Below, piece by piece: positions 1 through 8,100 of a stretch of DNA of 41,502 nucleotides; positions within the stretch are counted from its first letter, which is position 1, and each line of letters begins with the position of its first letter. The stretch comes from Pseudomonadota bacterium (GTDB lineage: Bacteria; Pseudomonadota; Gammaproteobacteria; Enterobacterales; Enterobacteriaceae), in assembly GCA_023454395.1 (NCBI GenBank), contig JAEYFY010000097.1, positions 1 to 41,502 of the forward strand, in the 5' to 3' direction. The translations under genes were made by a program, and so were the position numbers. The notes beneath the pieces were generated by a model. The model did not search any database. It saw nothing but the letters and a program-made list of their open reading frames with translations, and was not told the origin of the DNA.

Positions 1-911
1 TCCAGAAATACTCTATTTATGACGGTGATGGTATTCGTACTCTCGTTTTTTTAAAAGGCTGTAATATCCGCTGCCCTTGGTGTTCAAATCCAGAAGGTCT
101 TAGCAGTGAATTTCAGGTGATGTACTCCCACGACAAATGTGTCGATTGCGGTAAATGCGTTGATGTTTGTCCGGCGGGTGTGCATTACATGACAACCAAT
201 GAGAATGGTAAACAAGTTCATCGTGTTGATCGCGCTGTTGATTGTATTGGTTGTCGCAAATGTGAAGAAGTCTGTATCTCTGATGCGCTTGATATTATGG
301 GCAAAGATGTTTCTGTCTCCGAGTTAATGAAAATCATCATGCAAGATTATGACTTTTACATCTCTTCAGGTGGTGGTGTCACCATCGGTGGCGGCGAAAT
401 GAGTTTACAAACTGATTTTGCGGTTGCGCTTTTACAAGAATGTAAAAAGATGATGATCAATACCGCGGTAGAGACACAAGCAACCACCAATGTGGCGAAT
501 TATGAGAAATTAGCGGAAGTCGTTGATCAATTTCTGATTGATATCAAACACATTGATACCACTCAGCATAAAGCGTTGTTTGGTGTTGGTAATGAGAATG
601 TCCGTCGTAATCTAGAGCGTTTAATGGATCTCGGTGCAAATGTGGTTGTTCGTATGCCTTTAGTGCGAGGTTATAACGACTCTTATGATGCGATCACTGG
701 CGCGATTAACTACGCAATGGAACTTTCAAAACGCGGTAATATTCAGCGCATTGATATTCTTCCTTATCACCAATTTGGCCGTAATAAATACGAAAAATTG
801 GAAATGATTTACCCCATTAAAAATGACCCAAGTTATACGCCAGAAGAGTTAGACAGTTTAGAAACCTTCTTTAAGAAATTTGATTTCGATATCCGTCTTG
901 TCCGTCACTAA
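1..911 (+). CDS. cutD: Choline trimethylamine-lyase activating enzyme (radical SAM), 5'-truncated
   Basis: The reading frame is open from base 3 to the stop at 911, so the gene enters from the left edge. The radical SAM motif CX3CX2C has its cysteine codons at 60, 72 and 81 (GCNIRCPWC). A ferredoxin-like insert follows with two cysteine clusters (CVDCGKCVDVC and CIGCRKCEEVC), typical of glycyl-radical enzyme activases. Next come GGG(V/E) SAM-binding segments near 370-400 and the conserved LPYHQFGRNKY near the C-terminus. The family uses SAM to install the glycyl radical on its partner lyase. The cutD assignment, rather than the activase of a diol dehydratase, rests on the downstream shell protein, PduL and SMR pair, which match Proteus-type choline clusters. 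The lyase gene cutC would lie just left of the window. Confidence 0.85.
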   Translation, partial: QKYSIYDGDGIRTLVFLKGCNIRCPWCSNPEGLSSEFQVMYSHDKCVDCGKCVDVCPAGVHYMTTNENGKQVHRVDRAVDCIGCRKCEEVCISDALDIMGKDVSVSELMKIIMQDYDFYISSGGGVTIGGGEMSLQTDFAVALLQECKKMMINTAVETQATTNVANYEKLAEVVDQFLIDIKHIDTTQHKALFGVGNENVRRNLERLMDLGANVVVRMPLVRGYNDSYDAITGAINYAMELSKRGNIQRIDILPYHQFGRNKYEKLEMIYPIKNDPSYTPEELDSLETFFKKFDFDIRLVRH

Positions 912-924
912 GTAGGAGAGAAAG

Positions 925-1440
925 ATGAACAGTTTAGGTGTGATTGAAACACGAGGGTTAACCGCAGCCATTCAAGCGGCAGATGCAGCTTGTAAAGCGG
1001 CAAATGTAGAAATTATTGGATACCGAAAAGTAGGATCTGGCTTGGTATCAATCTGTTTTCAGGGCGAAATCAGTGCAGTAAGAACAGCGGTTGATCATGG
1101 TGTTGATGTCGTGAGCCAAAAAGAGCTGGTGATTGGTTCATTGGTTATCGCAAGACCAGAGCCAAGTGTGATTACTAAATTATTGACAATAAAAAGTAAG
1201 AAAAAAGCGCCCGCTATTGCTGAAAAAGTGCAAGAGACTGCTATTGAAAACGTCGTTGAAACGGTCGTTGAAACAATAATTGAAGCCCCTGTTAAAAACG
1301 ACATTGAAAACGCTGAAGCCACAAAAGCAGTTGCAGATTTACAAGCTCCAAATATTGCCTCTGAAACTAAGACCGCAACAGATAAAGCACAAAGCAGTAA
1401 AAAAGAGATCAAACCAGAAAGCCGCAAAGGTAAAAAATAA
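925..1440 (+). CDS. BMC-H shell protein with long charged C-terminal tail
   Basis: Residues about 4-90 form one bacterial microcompartment (BMC) domain: LGVIETRGLTAAIQAADAAC at the N-terminus, then EIIGYRKVGSGLVSICFQGE and a GSLVIARPE edge, close to PduA/EutM-type hexameric shell proteins. Unlike a standard 90-100 residue BMC-H protein, this one continues to 171 residues. The tail is rich in Val, Glu, Ala and Thr, has VVETVVET-type repeats and ends in a Lys-rich stretch (SRKGKK). A good ribosome site (aggagag) precedes the ATG. The stop overlaps the next gene's start (TAATG), so the two are probably translationally coupled. The protein should be a shell tile of the choline microcompartment. 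The tail's role is not evident: it could face the lumen and recruit cargo. Confidence 0.88.
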   Translation: MNSLGVIETRGLTAAIQAADAACKAANVEIIGYRKVGSGLVSICFQGEISAVRTAVDHGVDVVSQKELVIGSLVIARPEPSVITKLLTIKSKKKAPAIAEKVQETAIENVVETVVETIIEAPVKNDIENAEATKAVADLQAPNIASETKTATDKAQSSKKEIKPESRKGKK

Positions 1441-2084
1441 TGATTAATCAACAACTCATGGGAAAAATTCTCTCTCGTTTACCCGCGCATGGTGTGATGT
1501 TGGGAGAGACGCAAGGAATGGCTATCCCTGTTGGTATTTCTAATCGTCATGTGCATCTTTCACAGCAAGATGTAGAAGCATTATTCGGCAAAGGTTATCA
1601 ACTTACTCCGTTTAAAGATCTTAAACAACCGGGGCAGTTTGCAGCAAAAGAGTGTGTAATTGTTGTGGGATCTAAAGGCTCGATCAGTAAAGTTCGTGTT
1701 TTAGGACCTGTTCGTCCACAAAGCCAATTAGAAATTTCAAAAGCGGACTGTTTTGCCTTAGGTGTAAAAGCGCCAGTACGTGAGTCGGGTGATTTAGTCG
1801 GTTCTGGCAATGCTGTTTTAATGGGACCTGCGGGTCATGTTGAATTAAAAGAGCAAGTGATTTGTGCTCAACGTCATATTCATATGAGTGAAATCGACGC
1901 CAGAATGTTAAACGTCACCAATGGACAAAAAGTACATGTTAAAACAGAAGGTGAACGTAGCCTGATTTTTGATGAAGTCGTTGTTCGTGTCAGTGAAAAA
2001 TTTTCTTTGGAATTTCATATTGATACCGATGAAGCGAATGCGGCAGGGCTTCGTAACAACGATAGCGTATTTATTGTCAGCTAA
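1440..2084 (+). CDS. pduL: PduL-type phosphate acyltransferase of the microcompartment
   Basis: This 214-residue protein has two copies of the metal-binding PduL signature, SNRHVHLS near residue 30 and AQRHIHMS near 142, and a third conserved His in FHIDTDEANA. PduL enzymes convert acyl-CoA and phosphate to acyl phosphate, regenerating CoA inside microcompartments. In choline degradation the likely reaction is acetyl-CoA to acetyl phosphate. The N-terminal ~20 residues before VGISNRHVHL (MINQQLMGKILSRL...) form an amphipathic helix resembling an encapsulation peptide. The ATG overlaps the preceding stop by one base. An in-frame ATG at 1458 is an alternative start, but it would remove part of the helix. 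Confidence 0.92.
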   Translation: MINQQLMGKILSRLPAHGVMLGETQGMAIPVGISNRHVHLSQQDVEALFGKGYQLTPFKDLKQPGQFAAKECVIVVGSKGSISKVRVLGPVRPQSQLEISKADCFALGVKAPVRESGDLVGSGNAVLMGPAGHVELKEQVICAQRHIHMSEIDARMLNVTNGQKVHVKTEGERSLIFDEVVVRVSEKFSLEFHIDTDEANAAGLRNNDSVFIVS

Positions 2085-2101
2085 GGCAATGAGGTGACGT
2101 A

Positions 2102-2806
2102 ATGGACTTTCAGTTAATAGAAAGGATTGTTGCTGAAATAGAAAAAAGAATGAAAAAATCGGTGTTGTTAGCACTTACCCCAGCACCGGGATACCAAGAT
2201 GAAATCTGTCAACGTATCAACATGTTTTCTCATATTCGATTTTCGCTTTTTGTTACAACACAGGCACAAGTCAGTCACGATTTATCGAAATGGCGTCATC
2301 TAGGAGAAATGTATAACGCGAGTGAGTTCGATTGCCAGCAATTATCGACTTATCACGCGCTGTTTGTTCCTTATTTTGATAAAAAGCTGGTGGGTGAAAT
2401 TATTAACGGGCTATTTATCAGTGAAGAAGGGAAGTTAATTCATTCTGCACTCGCTCAAAATATTCCTGTTATCGCATTACCTTATTTTTGCCAACCAGAA
2501 AGTGAGTTAAATGAAATTTTAGGTTTAAATAAAAATAAAGAGTATAACCTGCTTATTCAGGAAAATATTAGTCGATTAAAATCAATGGGTATTATGTTTC
2601 ATCCTATAAATAATGTTGAAGCTAATTTAATAAACCATGATATGAGTCATCAAGCTAAACCTGAATATAAACCTGAAATTAAACAAGAGAATAATAATCG
2701 CTATATTACTTTAAACGAAGTAATGAATAAGCCTGGAGAATATCATTTATCGCAAGATAAATTGACGGATTCTGCTATTGAATATTTAAAAAGTTTGAAA
2801 AATTAA
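2102..2806 (+). CDS. Flavoprotein-like protein of the choline microcompartment operon
   Basis: This is a 234-residue protein of uncertain function. The N-terminus MDFQLIERIVAEIEKRMKK predicts a short amphipathic helix like those that target cargo to microcompartments. The middle (LLALTPAPG, then LFVPYFDKKLVGEIINGLF, then LIHSALAQNIPVIALPY) resembles the Rossmann-like flavoprotein family found in glycyl-radical microcompartment loci. The C-terminal segment YITLNEVMNKPGEYHLSQDK resembles a tail seen in some BMC-associated proteins. The linker at about 175-200 is Lys/Glu/Asn-rich. It sits 17 bases after pduL in the same operon. Flavin binding is inferred, not shown by a clear motif. No catalytic residue could be assigned. 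Confidence 0.6.
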   Translation: MDFQLIERIVAEIEKRMKKSVLLALTPAPGYQDEICQRINMFSHIRFSLFVTTQAQVSHDLSKWRHLGEMYNASEFDCQQLSTYHALFVPYFDKKLVGEIINGLFISEEGKLIHSALAQNIPVIALPYFCQPESELNEILGLNKNKEYNLLIQENISRLKSMGIMFHPINNVEANLINHDMSHQAKPEYKPEIKQENNNRYITLNEVMNKPGEYHLSQDKLTDSAIEYLKSLKN

Positions 2807-2841
2807 TCTTAAATTATATCTGATAACTCAGGAGTCTTATT

Positions 2842-3255
2842 ATGTCACCAAAAGCTAAATCATGGCTTTGGATGCTGGCGGTTATTATTTCAGAAACCTC
2901 AGCAACCTCTACCTTAAAAATGTTTGATAATAGTGAAGGTACAACTAAAACATTATTATTAGGTTTAATTGTTGTTCTTTATGTTATTTGTTATTACTCG
3001 TTATCACGCGCAGTAAAAAATATTCCCGTCGGTTTAGCGTATGCGACGTGGTCTGGTACAGGTATTTTAGTGGTCTCTTCTTTAGGGATGTTGTTTTATG
3101 GTCAACATCCTGATACTGCGGCAATGATAGGGATGGCCGTTATTGCCAGTGGTATTGTGATTATGAATCTATTCTCCAAAATGGGATCAGAAGAGGAAGA
3201 AGAGACAACTGAAACTCCTAATATTAAACAGGCAGCATCGCCAGTTAATAAATAA
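2842..3255 (+). CDS. Small multidrug resistance (SMR) family exporter, first of a pair
   Basis: This 137-residue protein has four hydrophobic segments and SMR hallmarks. They are the membrane Glu in helix 1 (Glu18, within IISETSATSTLK), YATWSGTG at the end of helix 3 (EmrE: YAIWSGVG) and GIVIMNLFSK ending helix 4. A charged tail of about 25 residues (EEEEETTETP...) extends past the usual ~110 residues. SMR proteins exchange protons for cationic compounds. Located in a choline locus next to a second SMR gene, it probably forms a heterodimer that moves a quaternary or tertiary amine such as choline metabolites or trimethylamine. The substrate is inferred. The ribosome site caggagt precedes the ATG. 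Confidence 0.87.
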   Translation: MSPKAKSWLWMLAVIISETSATSTLKMFDNSEGTTKTLLLGLIVVLYVICYYSLSRAVKNIPVGLAYATWSGTGILVVSSLGMLFYGQHPDTAAMIGMAVIASGIVIMNLFSKMGSEEEEETTETPNIKQAASPVNK

Positions 3256-3339
3256 ATCTATTTCTTAATAAATTTAATTTTTAATAAAGCTTATCTTTGA
3301 TAAATAAGTATTTTATTAAAATAAATAAGGATAACAATT

Positions 3340-3666
3340 ATGTTTACCGGATTCTTATGGCTGGCGCTGTCTATCGGTTCTGAAATCACTGGCACGTCGA
3401 TGATCAAAAAGACCAATGGCTTTAGCAAATTAGCCCCTTCTGTTTTAGTGATTGCTGCTTACTGTATTTGTTATTTCGCTTTAACGCGTGCAATGGGATA
3501 TATTCCTGTTGGTGTAGCGTATTCACTGTGGTGTGGGTTTGGTATTGTGGGGGTAACATTAGTTGCCATGATTTTATATAAACAAAAACCAGACTTACCG
3601 GCTATATTTTCTATGGCTTTAATTATCTCAGGCGGGATAATTATGAATACATTTTCAACAATGTAA
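3340..3666 (+). CDS. SMR family exporter, second of a pair
   Basis: At 108 residues it has the classic SMR length. Glu15 lies in SIGSEITGTSMIKKTNGF (compare EmrE AEVIGTTLMK), and helix 3 ends in VAYSLWCGFG. It differs from its neighbour in length and in lacking the acidic tail, as is usual in paired SMR systems (EbrAB/YkkCD type), where the two subunits insert in opposite orientations. The gene is 84 bases downstream of the first SMR gene, on the same strand, and is the last gene of the choline operon before a terminator. Confidence 0.88.
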   Translation: MFTGFLWLALSIGSEITGTSMIKKTNGFSKLAPSVLVIAAYCICYFALTRAMGYIPVGVAYSLWCGFGIVGVTLVAMILYKQKPDLPAIFSMALIISGGIIMNTFSTM

Positions 3667-3709
3667 AAAAAGTATGTAAACTAATTATTTGTTTTATTTT
3701 TAATAGAAG

Positions 3710-3747
3710 ACACCGATATCCTTATAAAGGCTATTGGTGTTTTTTTA
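3710..3747 (+). terminator. Rho-independent terminator of the choline operon
   Basis: A 9-bp stem (ACACCGATA with TATTGGTGT, one G-U pair) is followed directly by a run of T. It lies 44 bases after the second SMR gene and ends the + strand operon. Confidence 0.8.
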
Positions 3748-3820
3748 TTAATAAGATGTAAATGTTTTTTTATTATATCTGTTTTACTTTACATGTTTAT
3801 TTAAAAGGAGTTTTTTTTAT

Positions 3821-3848
3821 ATACCCACTATTTCCTTAATAAGATAAT
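3821..3848 (+). promoter_or_regulatory. Candidate promoter/activator region of the phosphatase effector
   Basis: The AT-rich 128-base gap before the effector contains ATACCCACTAT at 3821-3831 and a -10-like GATAAT at 3843-3848. There is no recognisable -35 box; the 11-mer occupies about that position, which would fit an activator-dependent promoter. The same 11-mer, inverted, occurs in the prgH/invF intergenic region at 14235-14245. A role for InvF or another T3SS regulator is a guess. Confidence 0.3.
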
Positions 3849-3875
3849 GCAATCTTAACTTTCAAGGAAATAAAT

Positions 3876-4064
3876 ATGCCTCTATCCCCAATTGCCTCAA
3901 CACCGTTAATTCAAAGAAATAGATTAGAAACCACAGCAAAAGAATATATTATTAAAAATAATATAGTTGATATTACTAACAGCAGTAAAGAGTTAGCCCC
4001 ACCATTACCACCTAGAAAAAAATGGCAGTTATTAATAATTTATTATTTCTACCACGCGCAATAA
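3876..4064 (+). CDS. Probable N-terminal secretion leader of the phosphatase effector (out of frame)
   Basis: A good ribosome site (AAGGA at 3864-3868) precedes this 62-codon frame, which begins MPLSPIASTPLIQRN, a Ser/Pro/Thr-rich start typical of T3SS signals. Residues 42-47 are PPLPPR, matching the class II SH3-ligand pattern PxxPxR. At the A7 run 4016-4022 the frame leaves the effector: it reads WQLLIIYYFYHAQ and stops. Adding one A (or losing two) at the run would continue it directly into the 4022 frame, giving a fused protein of about 403 residues. It is therefore read as the 5' part of the next gene, separated by a frameshift, programmed slippage or a sequencing error. A genuine separate small protein is less likely. 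Confidence 0.55.
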   Translation: MPLSPIASTPLIQRNRLETTAKEYIIKNNIVDITNSSKELAPPLPPRKKWQLLIIYYFYHAQ

Positions 4065-5089
4065 ACACAGAAAATAATAGCTTACTTTCTAGACGACAAA
4101 TTAATAATACAAATATATCAAATTTTAATTTTTCTCACTCTAATAAAGAAGTAAGGTTGCATAATGCCAGAGATAATTTTTTAGTCGCGGTTAAAAAATG
4201 TACTGGTACAGATAAGTATAATGAAAAAGCTAAAATATTATTTAATAACTTAAATGGTTTAAAATATAGTTCAGCCGATTATCAATCGGTTGAAAATTCA
4301 AGATACAGTAAGCAATTAACGTATCGTACAGATACTTTAATAAAATCAGGCAATGTATCATTACCTGCAAATGATGTTAGTTCTTATAATTCTCCTAATA
4401 TGACTATTGCATCCCAATATCCTTTGAATAATAAAGAGAGTTTAAACCATTATTTCAATATGTTATTTAATAACAATATAGATACAGTTTATGTTTTAGC
4501 ATCGAATGATGATATCAAAAAAGATCTCTCAAAACTGGGTAGTGAATATAATAAAAGTGATTTTGAAAAAGAAGGTTTTAAATATTTTAGAGAGAATTTA
4601 GATTTAGACGATATAAAGTCTAGTCATATTGAAAAGTGGGCTTTAAGTAAAAACAAAACCAATGGAGCATGTTTAGATTGTAAAACATACACTAAGTTAG
4701 TGACTAAAGAAAACAGTGATGAAAAGAAAAAAATAAATTTTGTGCATATTTATGATTGGACTGATCATACAGGAATAGATGCGACTAAGTTAAAAAATAC
4801 CATCGATATTATTGGTGGCAATTTAAAAACAAATCCAACAAAAGAAAATATCGCTGTCCATTGCCTTGCTGGATTAGGAAGAACAGGGGAATTTATTGCT
4901 CTAATGGAAATGATGAAAGCAGAACAATCAGGGAATAAAGAAGGAAAAAGTTTAGAAAGCATTATCTCTGATTTAAGAGAAAAACGCAGTGTCCGAGCGC
5001 TTTATCAGCCTGAGCAAATAGCTGAACTATTGAAATATGCAATAAATAATAATATACCGCTACTTAATGATGATATTAAAATAAAATAA
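4022..5089 (+). CDS. YopH/SptP-like protein tyrosine phosphatase, T3SS effector (catalytic part)
   Basis: The 355-residue frame carries a full tyrosine phosphatase domain from about residue 110. MTIASQYPLNNKESLNHYF matches the YopH strand IACQYPL. The WPD loop is present as WTD (Trp246, Asp248). The P-loop is VHCLAGLGRTGEF, with catalytic Cys281 and Arg287. A Q-loop-like RALYQPEQIAELL follows near the end. All catalytic residues are present, so the domain should be active on host phosphotyrosine proteins once injected. The ATG at 4022 has no Shine-Dalgarno sequence and sits inside the preceding 62-codon frame at an A7 run, so the native protein probably starts at 3876. No SicP-like chaperone gene adjoins it. 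The InvB-type chaperone at 20101 could serve it (inference). Confidence 0.85.
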   Translation: MAVINNLLFLPRAINTENNSLLSRRQINNTNISNFNFSHSNKEVRLHNARDNFLVAVKKCTGTDKYNEKAKILFNNLNGLKYSSADYQSVENSRYSKQLTYRTDTLIKSGNVSLPANDVSSYNSPNMTIASQYPLNNKESLNHYFNMLFNNNIDTVYVLASNDDIKKDLSKLGSEYNKSDFEKEGFKYFRENLDLDDIKSSHIEKWALSKNKTNGACLDCKTYTKLVTKENSDEKKKINFVHIYDWTDHTGIDATKLKNTIDIIGGNLKTNPTKENIAVHCLAGLGRTGEFIALMEMMKAEQSGNKEGKSLESIISDLREKRSVRALYQPEQIAELLKYAINNNIPLLNDDIKIK

Positions 5090-5113
5090 TATTTGTTTAA
5101 ATGGCTATAAAAG

Positions 5114-5148
5114 ATCCCCATTGCATTCACAATGGGGATTATTTTTTT
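5114..5148. terminator. Bidirectional terminator between effector and efflux operon
   Basis: A perfect 10-bp stem, ATCCCCATTG (5114-5123) with CAATGGGGAT (5130-5139), has a 6-base loop, T-rich sequence on the right and AAAA on the left. It can stop both the + strand effector and the - strand RND operon, whose genes converge here. Confidence 0.85.
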
Positions 5149-5176
5149 ACGACATTACTATTTATTATTATCTGAC

Positions 5177-8100
5177 TTATAACTCGCTCACTTGCTGTAA
5201 CTGTTTTTGACGCTCCGTTTGGGCGCTGATTTGATGGTTTCGTGCTAAGAAACTATACATGGTTGGTAAGACAAACAGAGTAAACAGTGTGCCGACTAAC
5301 ATACCTGATACAATAATCAGCCCTAATCCATAGCGGCTATTCGCTCCCGCACCACTGGCAAATAACAGTGGAATAAGCCCAATCACCATTGCTGCGGTGG
5401 TCATTAATACAGGACGTAAGCGGATTTTTGCGGCTTCAATAATCGCGTCACGACGGTTTAGATTTTTATGAATTTGTAGCTCATTAGCAAATTCCACCAT
5501 TAAAATACCATGCTTACTAATTAGCCCTATTAATGTGACTAAACCAATTTGCGTGTAGATATTGAGTGTCACCATACCTAACGCTAATGGCACAAGAGCG
5601 CCACAAATAGAGAGCGGTACAGTAATCAAAATAATCAATGGATCAACTAAGCTTTCATATTGTGCTGCTAACACTAAATAGATAATGATCAGTGCGGCAA
5701 TAAATGCAAAAACTAACGTATTTCCTTCTTGAGTAAATTGGCGAGAATCAGATTGCCAATCATGACTAAAGCCGGCTGGTAATGAATCTGCCACGTTTTC
5801 AAGAAACGCGACCGCTTGCCCCATGGTGACACCCGGTGCGGGGATTGCTTGGAATATTGCCGCATTTTGTTGATTAAACTGCGTTAATTTATTGGGTTCA
5901 ACTTGAGTGGTAATATTCACCACAGTAGATAATGGAATTAACACGTTATCTTGAGTACGAATATAGTGCCCTGCCAGCGCAGCCGGTGTTAAACGTTGGT
6001 GTTTCACACTTTGTGGAATAACATCATAAGAGCGGCCATCCATACCAAAACGGTTAATATAGTGCTCGCCCACTAACAGAGAAAGCGATTCACCAATATC
6101 TTGCATACGAATACCTAGGCTATTGGCTTTTGCTCTGTCTATGGCAACTTGAACGACAGGGTTGTTGTAATCTAAATCGCTATCCACCACGACAAACAGA
6201 CCGCTTTCTCGTGCTTGTTGTTTGATTTGCTCCATTGTTTCAAATAAAACGGGATAGCCTAACGGGCTACGTAATACCATTTGTACTGGTAATCCACCTA
6301 CGGAGCCGGGTAACGAGGCTAATTGGAAAGCAAAAATGCTGGTTCCTTCAACATTATTGACGCGGTTTTGCAAATCAGCTTGGATTTGATCGGCATTGCG
6401 ATCACGTAAATCCCAACCATCAAAGTTAATACCGCCAAAGCTGGCTGAAGGACCATCAGTACCGTTAATTATCCATGTGCTGTCTGTTTCAGGCAGGCTC
6501 ATATAAATTTCATCAAGCTTCTGATTAAAACGTTCCGCATAGGCTAAATTTGCATGTTGTGGTGCTTTGACCGCGGTTAAGACACTCGCCTGATCTTCTG
6601 AAGGTGCCAACTCTTGTTTTGTCTGGCTATATAAAAACGGCAAACTGACAAACACGGCTAAAGCGAAAACGAGGGTTAACCAGCGATTAGCTAAAGAAAA
6701 ATGGAGGACGTAACCATAGTAATGAGCCAACTTATCAAAGAAATACTCGGCCATTTTAGCCATTCTGCCTTCAGTTTCTTTGGGTTTTAACATTAATGAA
6801 CTCATCACTGGTGATAAGGTTAATGCCACAATACCGGATACAATCACACTGCCTGCCAATGTTATGGCAAATTCTTTAAATAATGCGCCTGTTAATCCAG
6901 CCATTAAACCAATCGGTGCATAAACAGCCGCTAAAGTGATGGTCATTGCAATAACAGGGCCTGCCACTTCTCTTGCACCTACTAAAGCGGCTTGAACAGG
7001 CGATAATCCTTCCTCAATATGGCGATGCACGTTTTCAACAACCACTATCGCATCATCCACAACTAACCCAATAGCTAAAACCATTGCCAGCAAAGTGAGC
7101 AAATTAATACTAAAACCAAAGGCAAGCATTAATCCTGCGGCACCTAACATTGATAAAGGAATGGCAAGTACAGGAATAAGAACAGAGCGAAACGATCCCA
7201 AACAGAGATAAATAACAGCGATAACAATTAAAATCGCTTCAATTAATGTTTGCACTACTTGGTTAATAGAGGCTTTGATAAAACGTGAAGTTTCAAATGC
7301 CAGTTCTACATCGACACTTGGCGGTAAGGTTTTTTGAATATCAACAAGATGTTCGCGAATACCATCAACAATTACCAACGGATTACCTGTCGGTGTCGGA
7401 AATAGACCTAAGAAGACGGCTTTTTTACCATTCATAATACCACTGGTTTCAGTGGCAGCAGCACCTAGCTCCACAGTACCAATATCACGTAAACGGACAA
7501 GATTATTGCCATCATTAATGATAACCATGTCTTTAAACTCTTCGACATTAGTGAGATCCGTATTGACATAAACGTTGGCAATCACAAACTCACCTTCGAC
7601 TTTACCAGGTGCAGCTTGATAGTTATTACGGCGTACAGCTTCTGCGACATCACTCGCTGTTAAATTACGACCTGCCAGTTTGTCTGCATCTAACCACAGA
7701 CGCATTGCTAATTGTTGTCCACCAAAAACTTGTACTTTGGCAACGCCATTGATGGATGAGAACATCGGTTCAACAACACGAGAAAGGTAGTCGGTGAGTT
7801 CAGGGATAGAAAGCTGTTCACTTGAGAATCCGACATAAGCCACCGCAGTAGATTCGCCAGATGAAAGCTCGATAACAGGATCATAAGCTTGCTCAGGTAG
7901 CTTATAGCGCACTTGATTTACCTTCGCCATGACCTGTGTTAAGGCTTGAGTAGGGTCACGGTTTAATTCCATTCTGACGGTGACTAAGCTTTTTCCTTGT
8001 ACAGAAGAAGACGAAATATAATCCACGCCCTCCACAGAGGAAACGGCTTGTGTGATTGGTTGTGTGACAAATCCTTGCATCAGTTCAGATGATGCACCTG

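Noticed and set aside
1095..1454. Antisense frame across the BMC shell protein gene
   Set aside because: It mirrors the low-complexity tail of a well-supported gene, starts without a ribosome site and has biased Ser/Thr/Val composition expected of a shadow.
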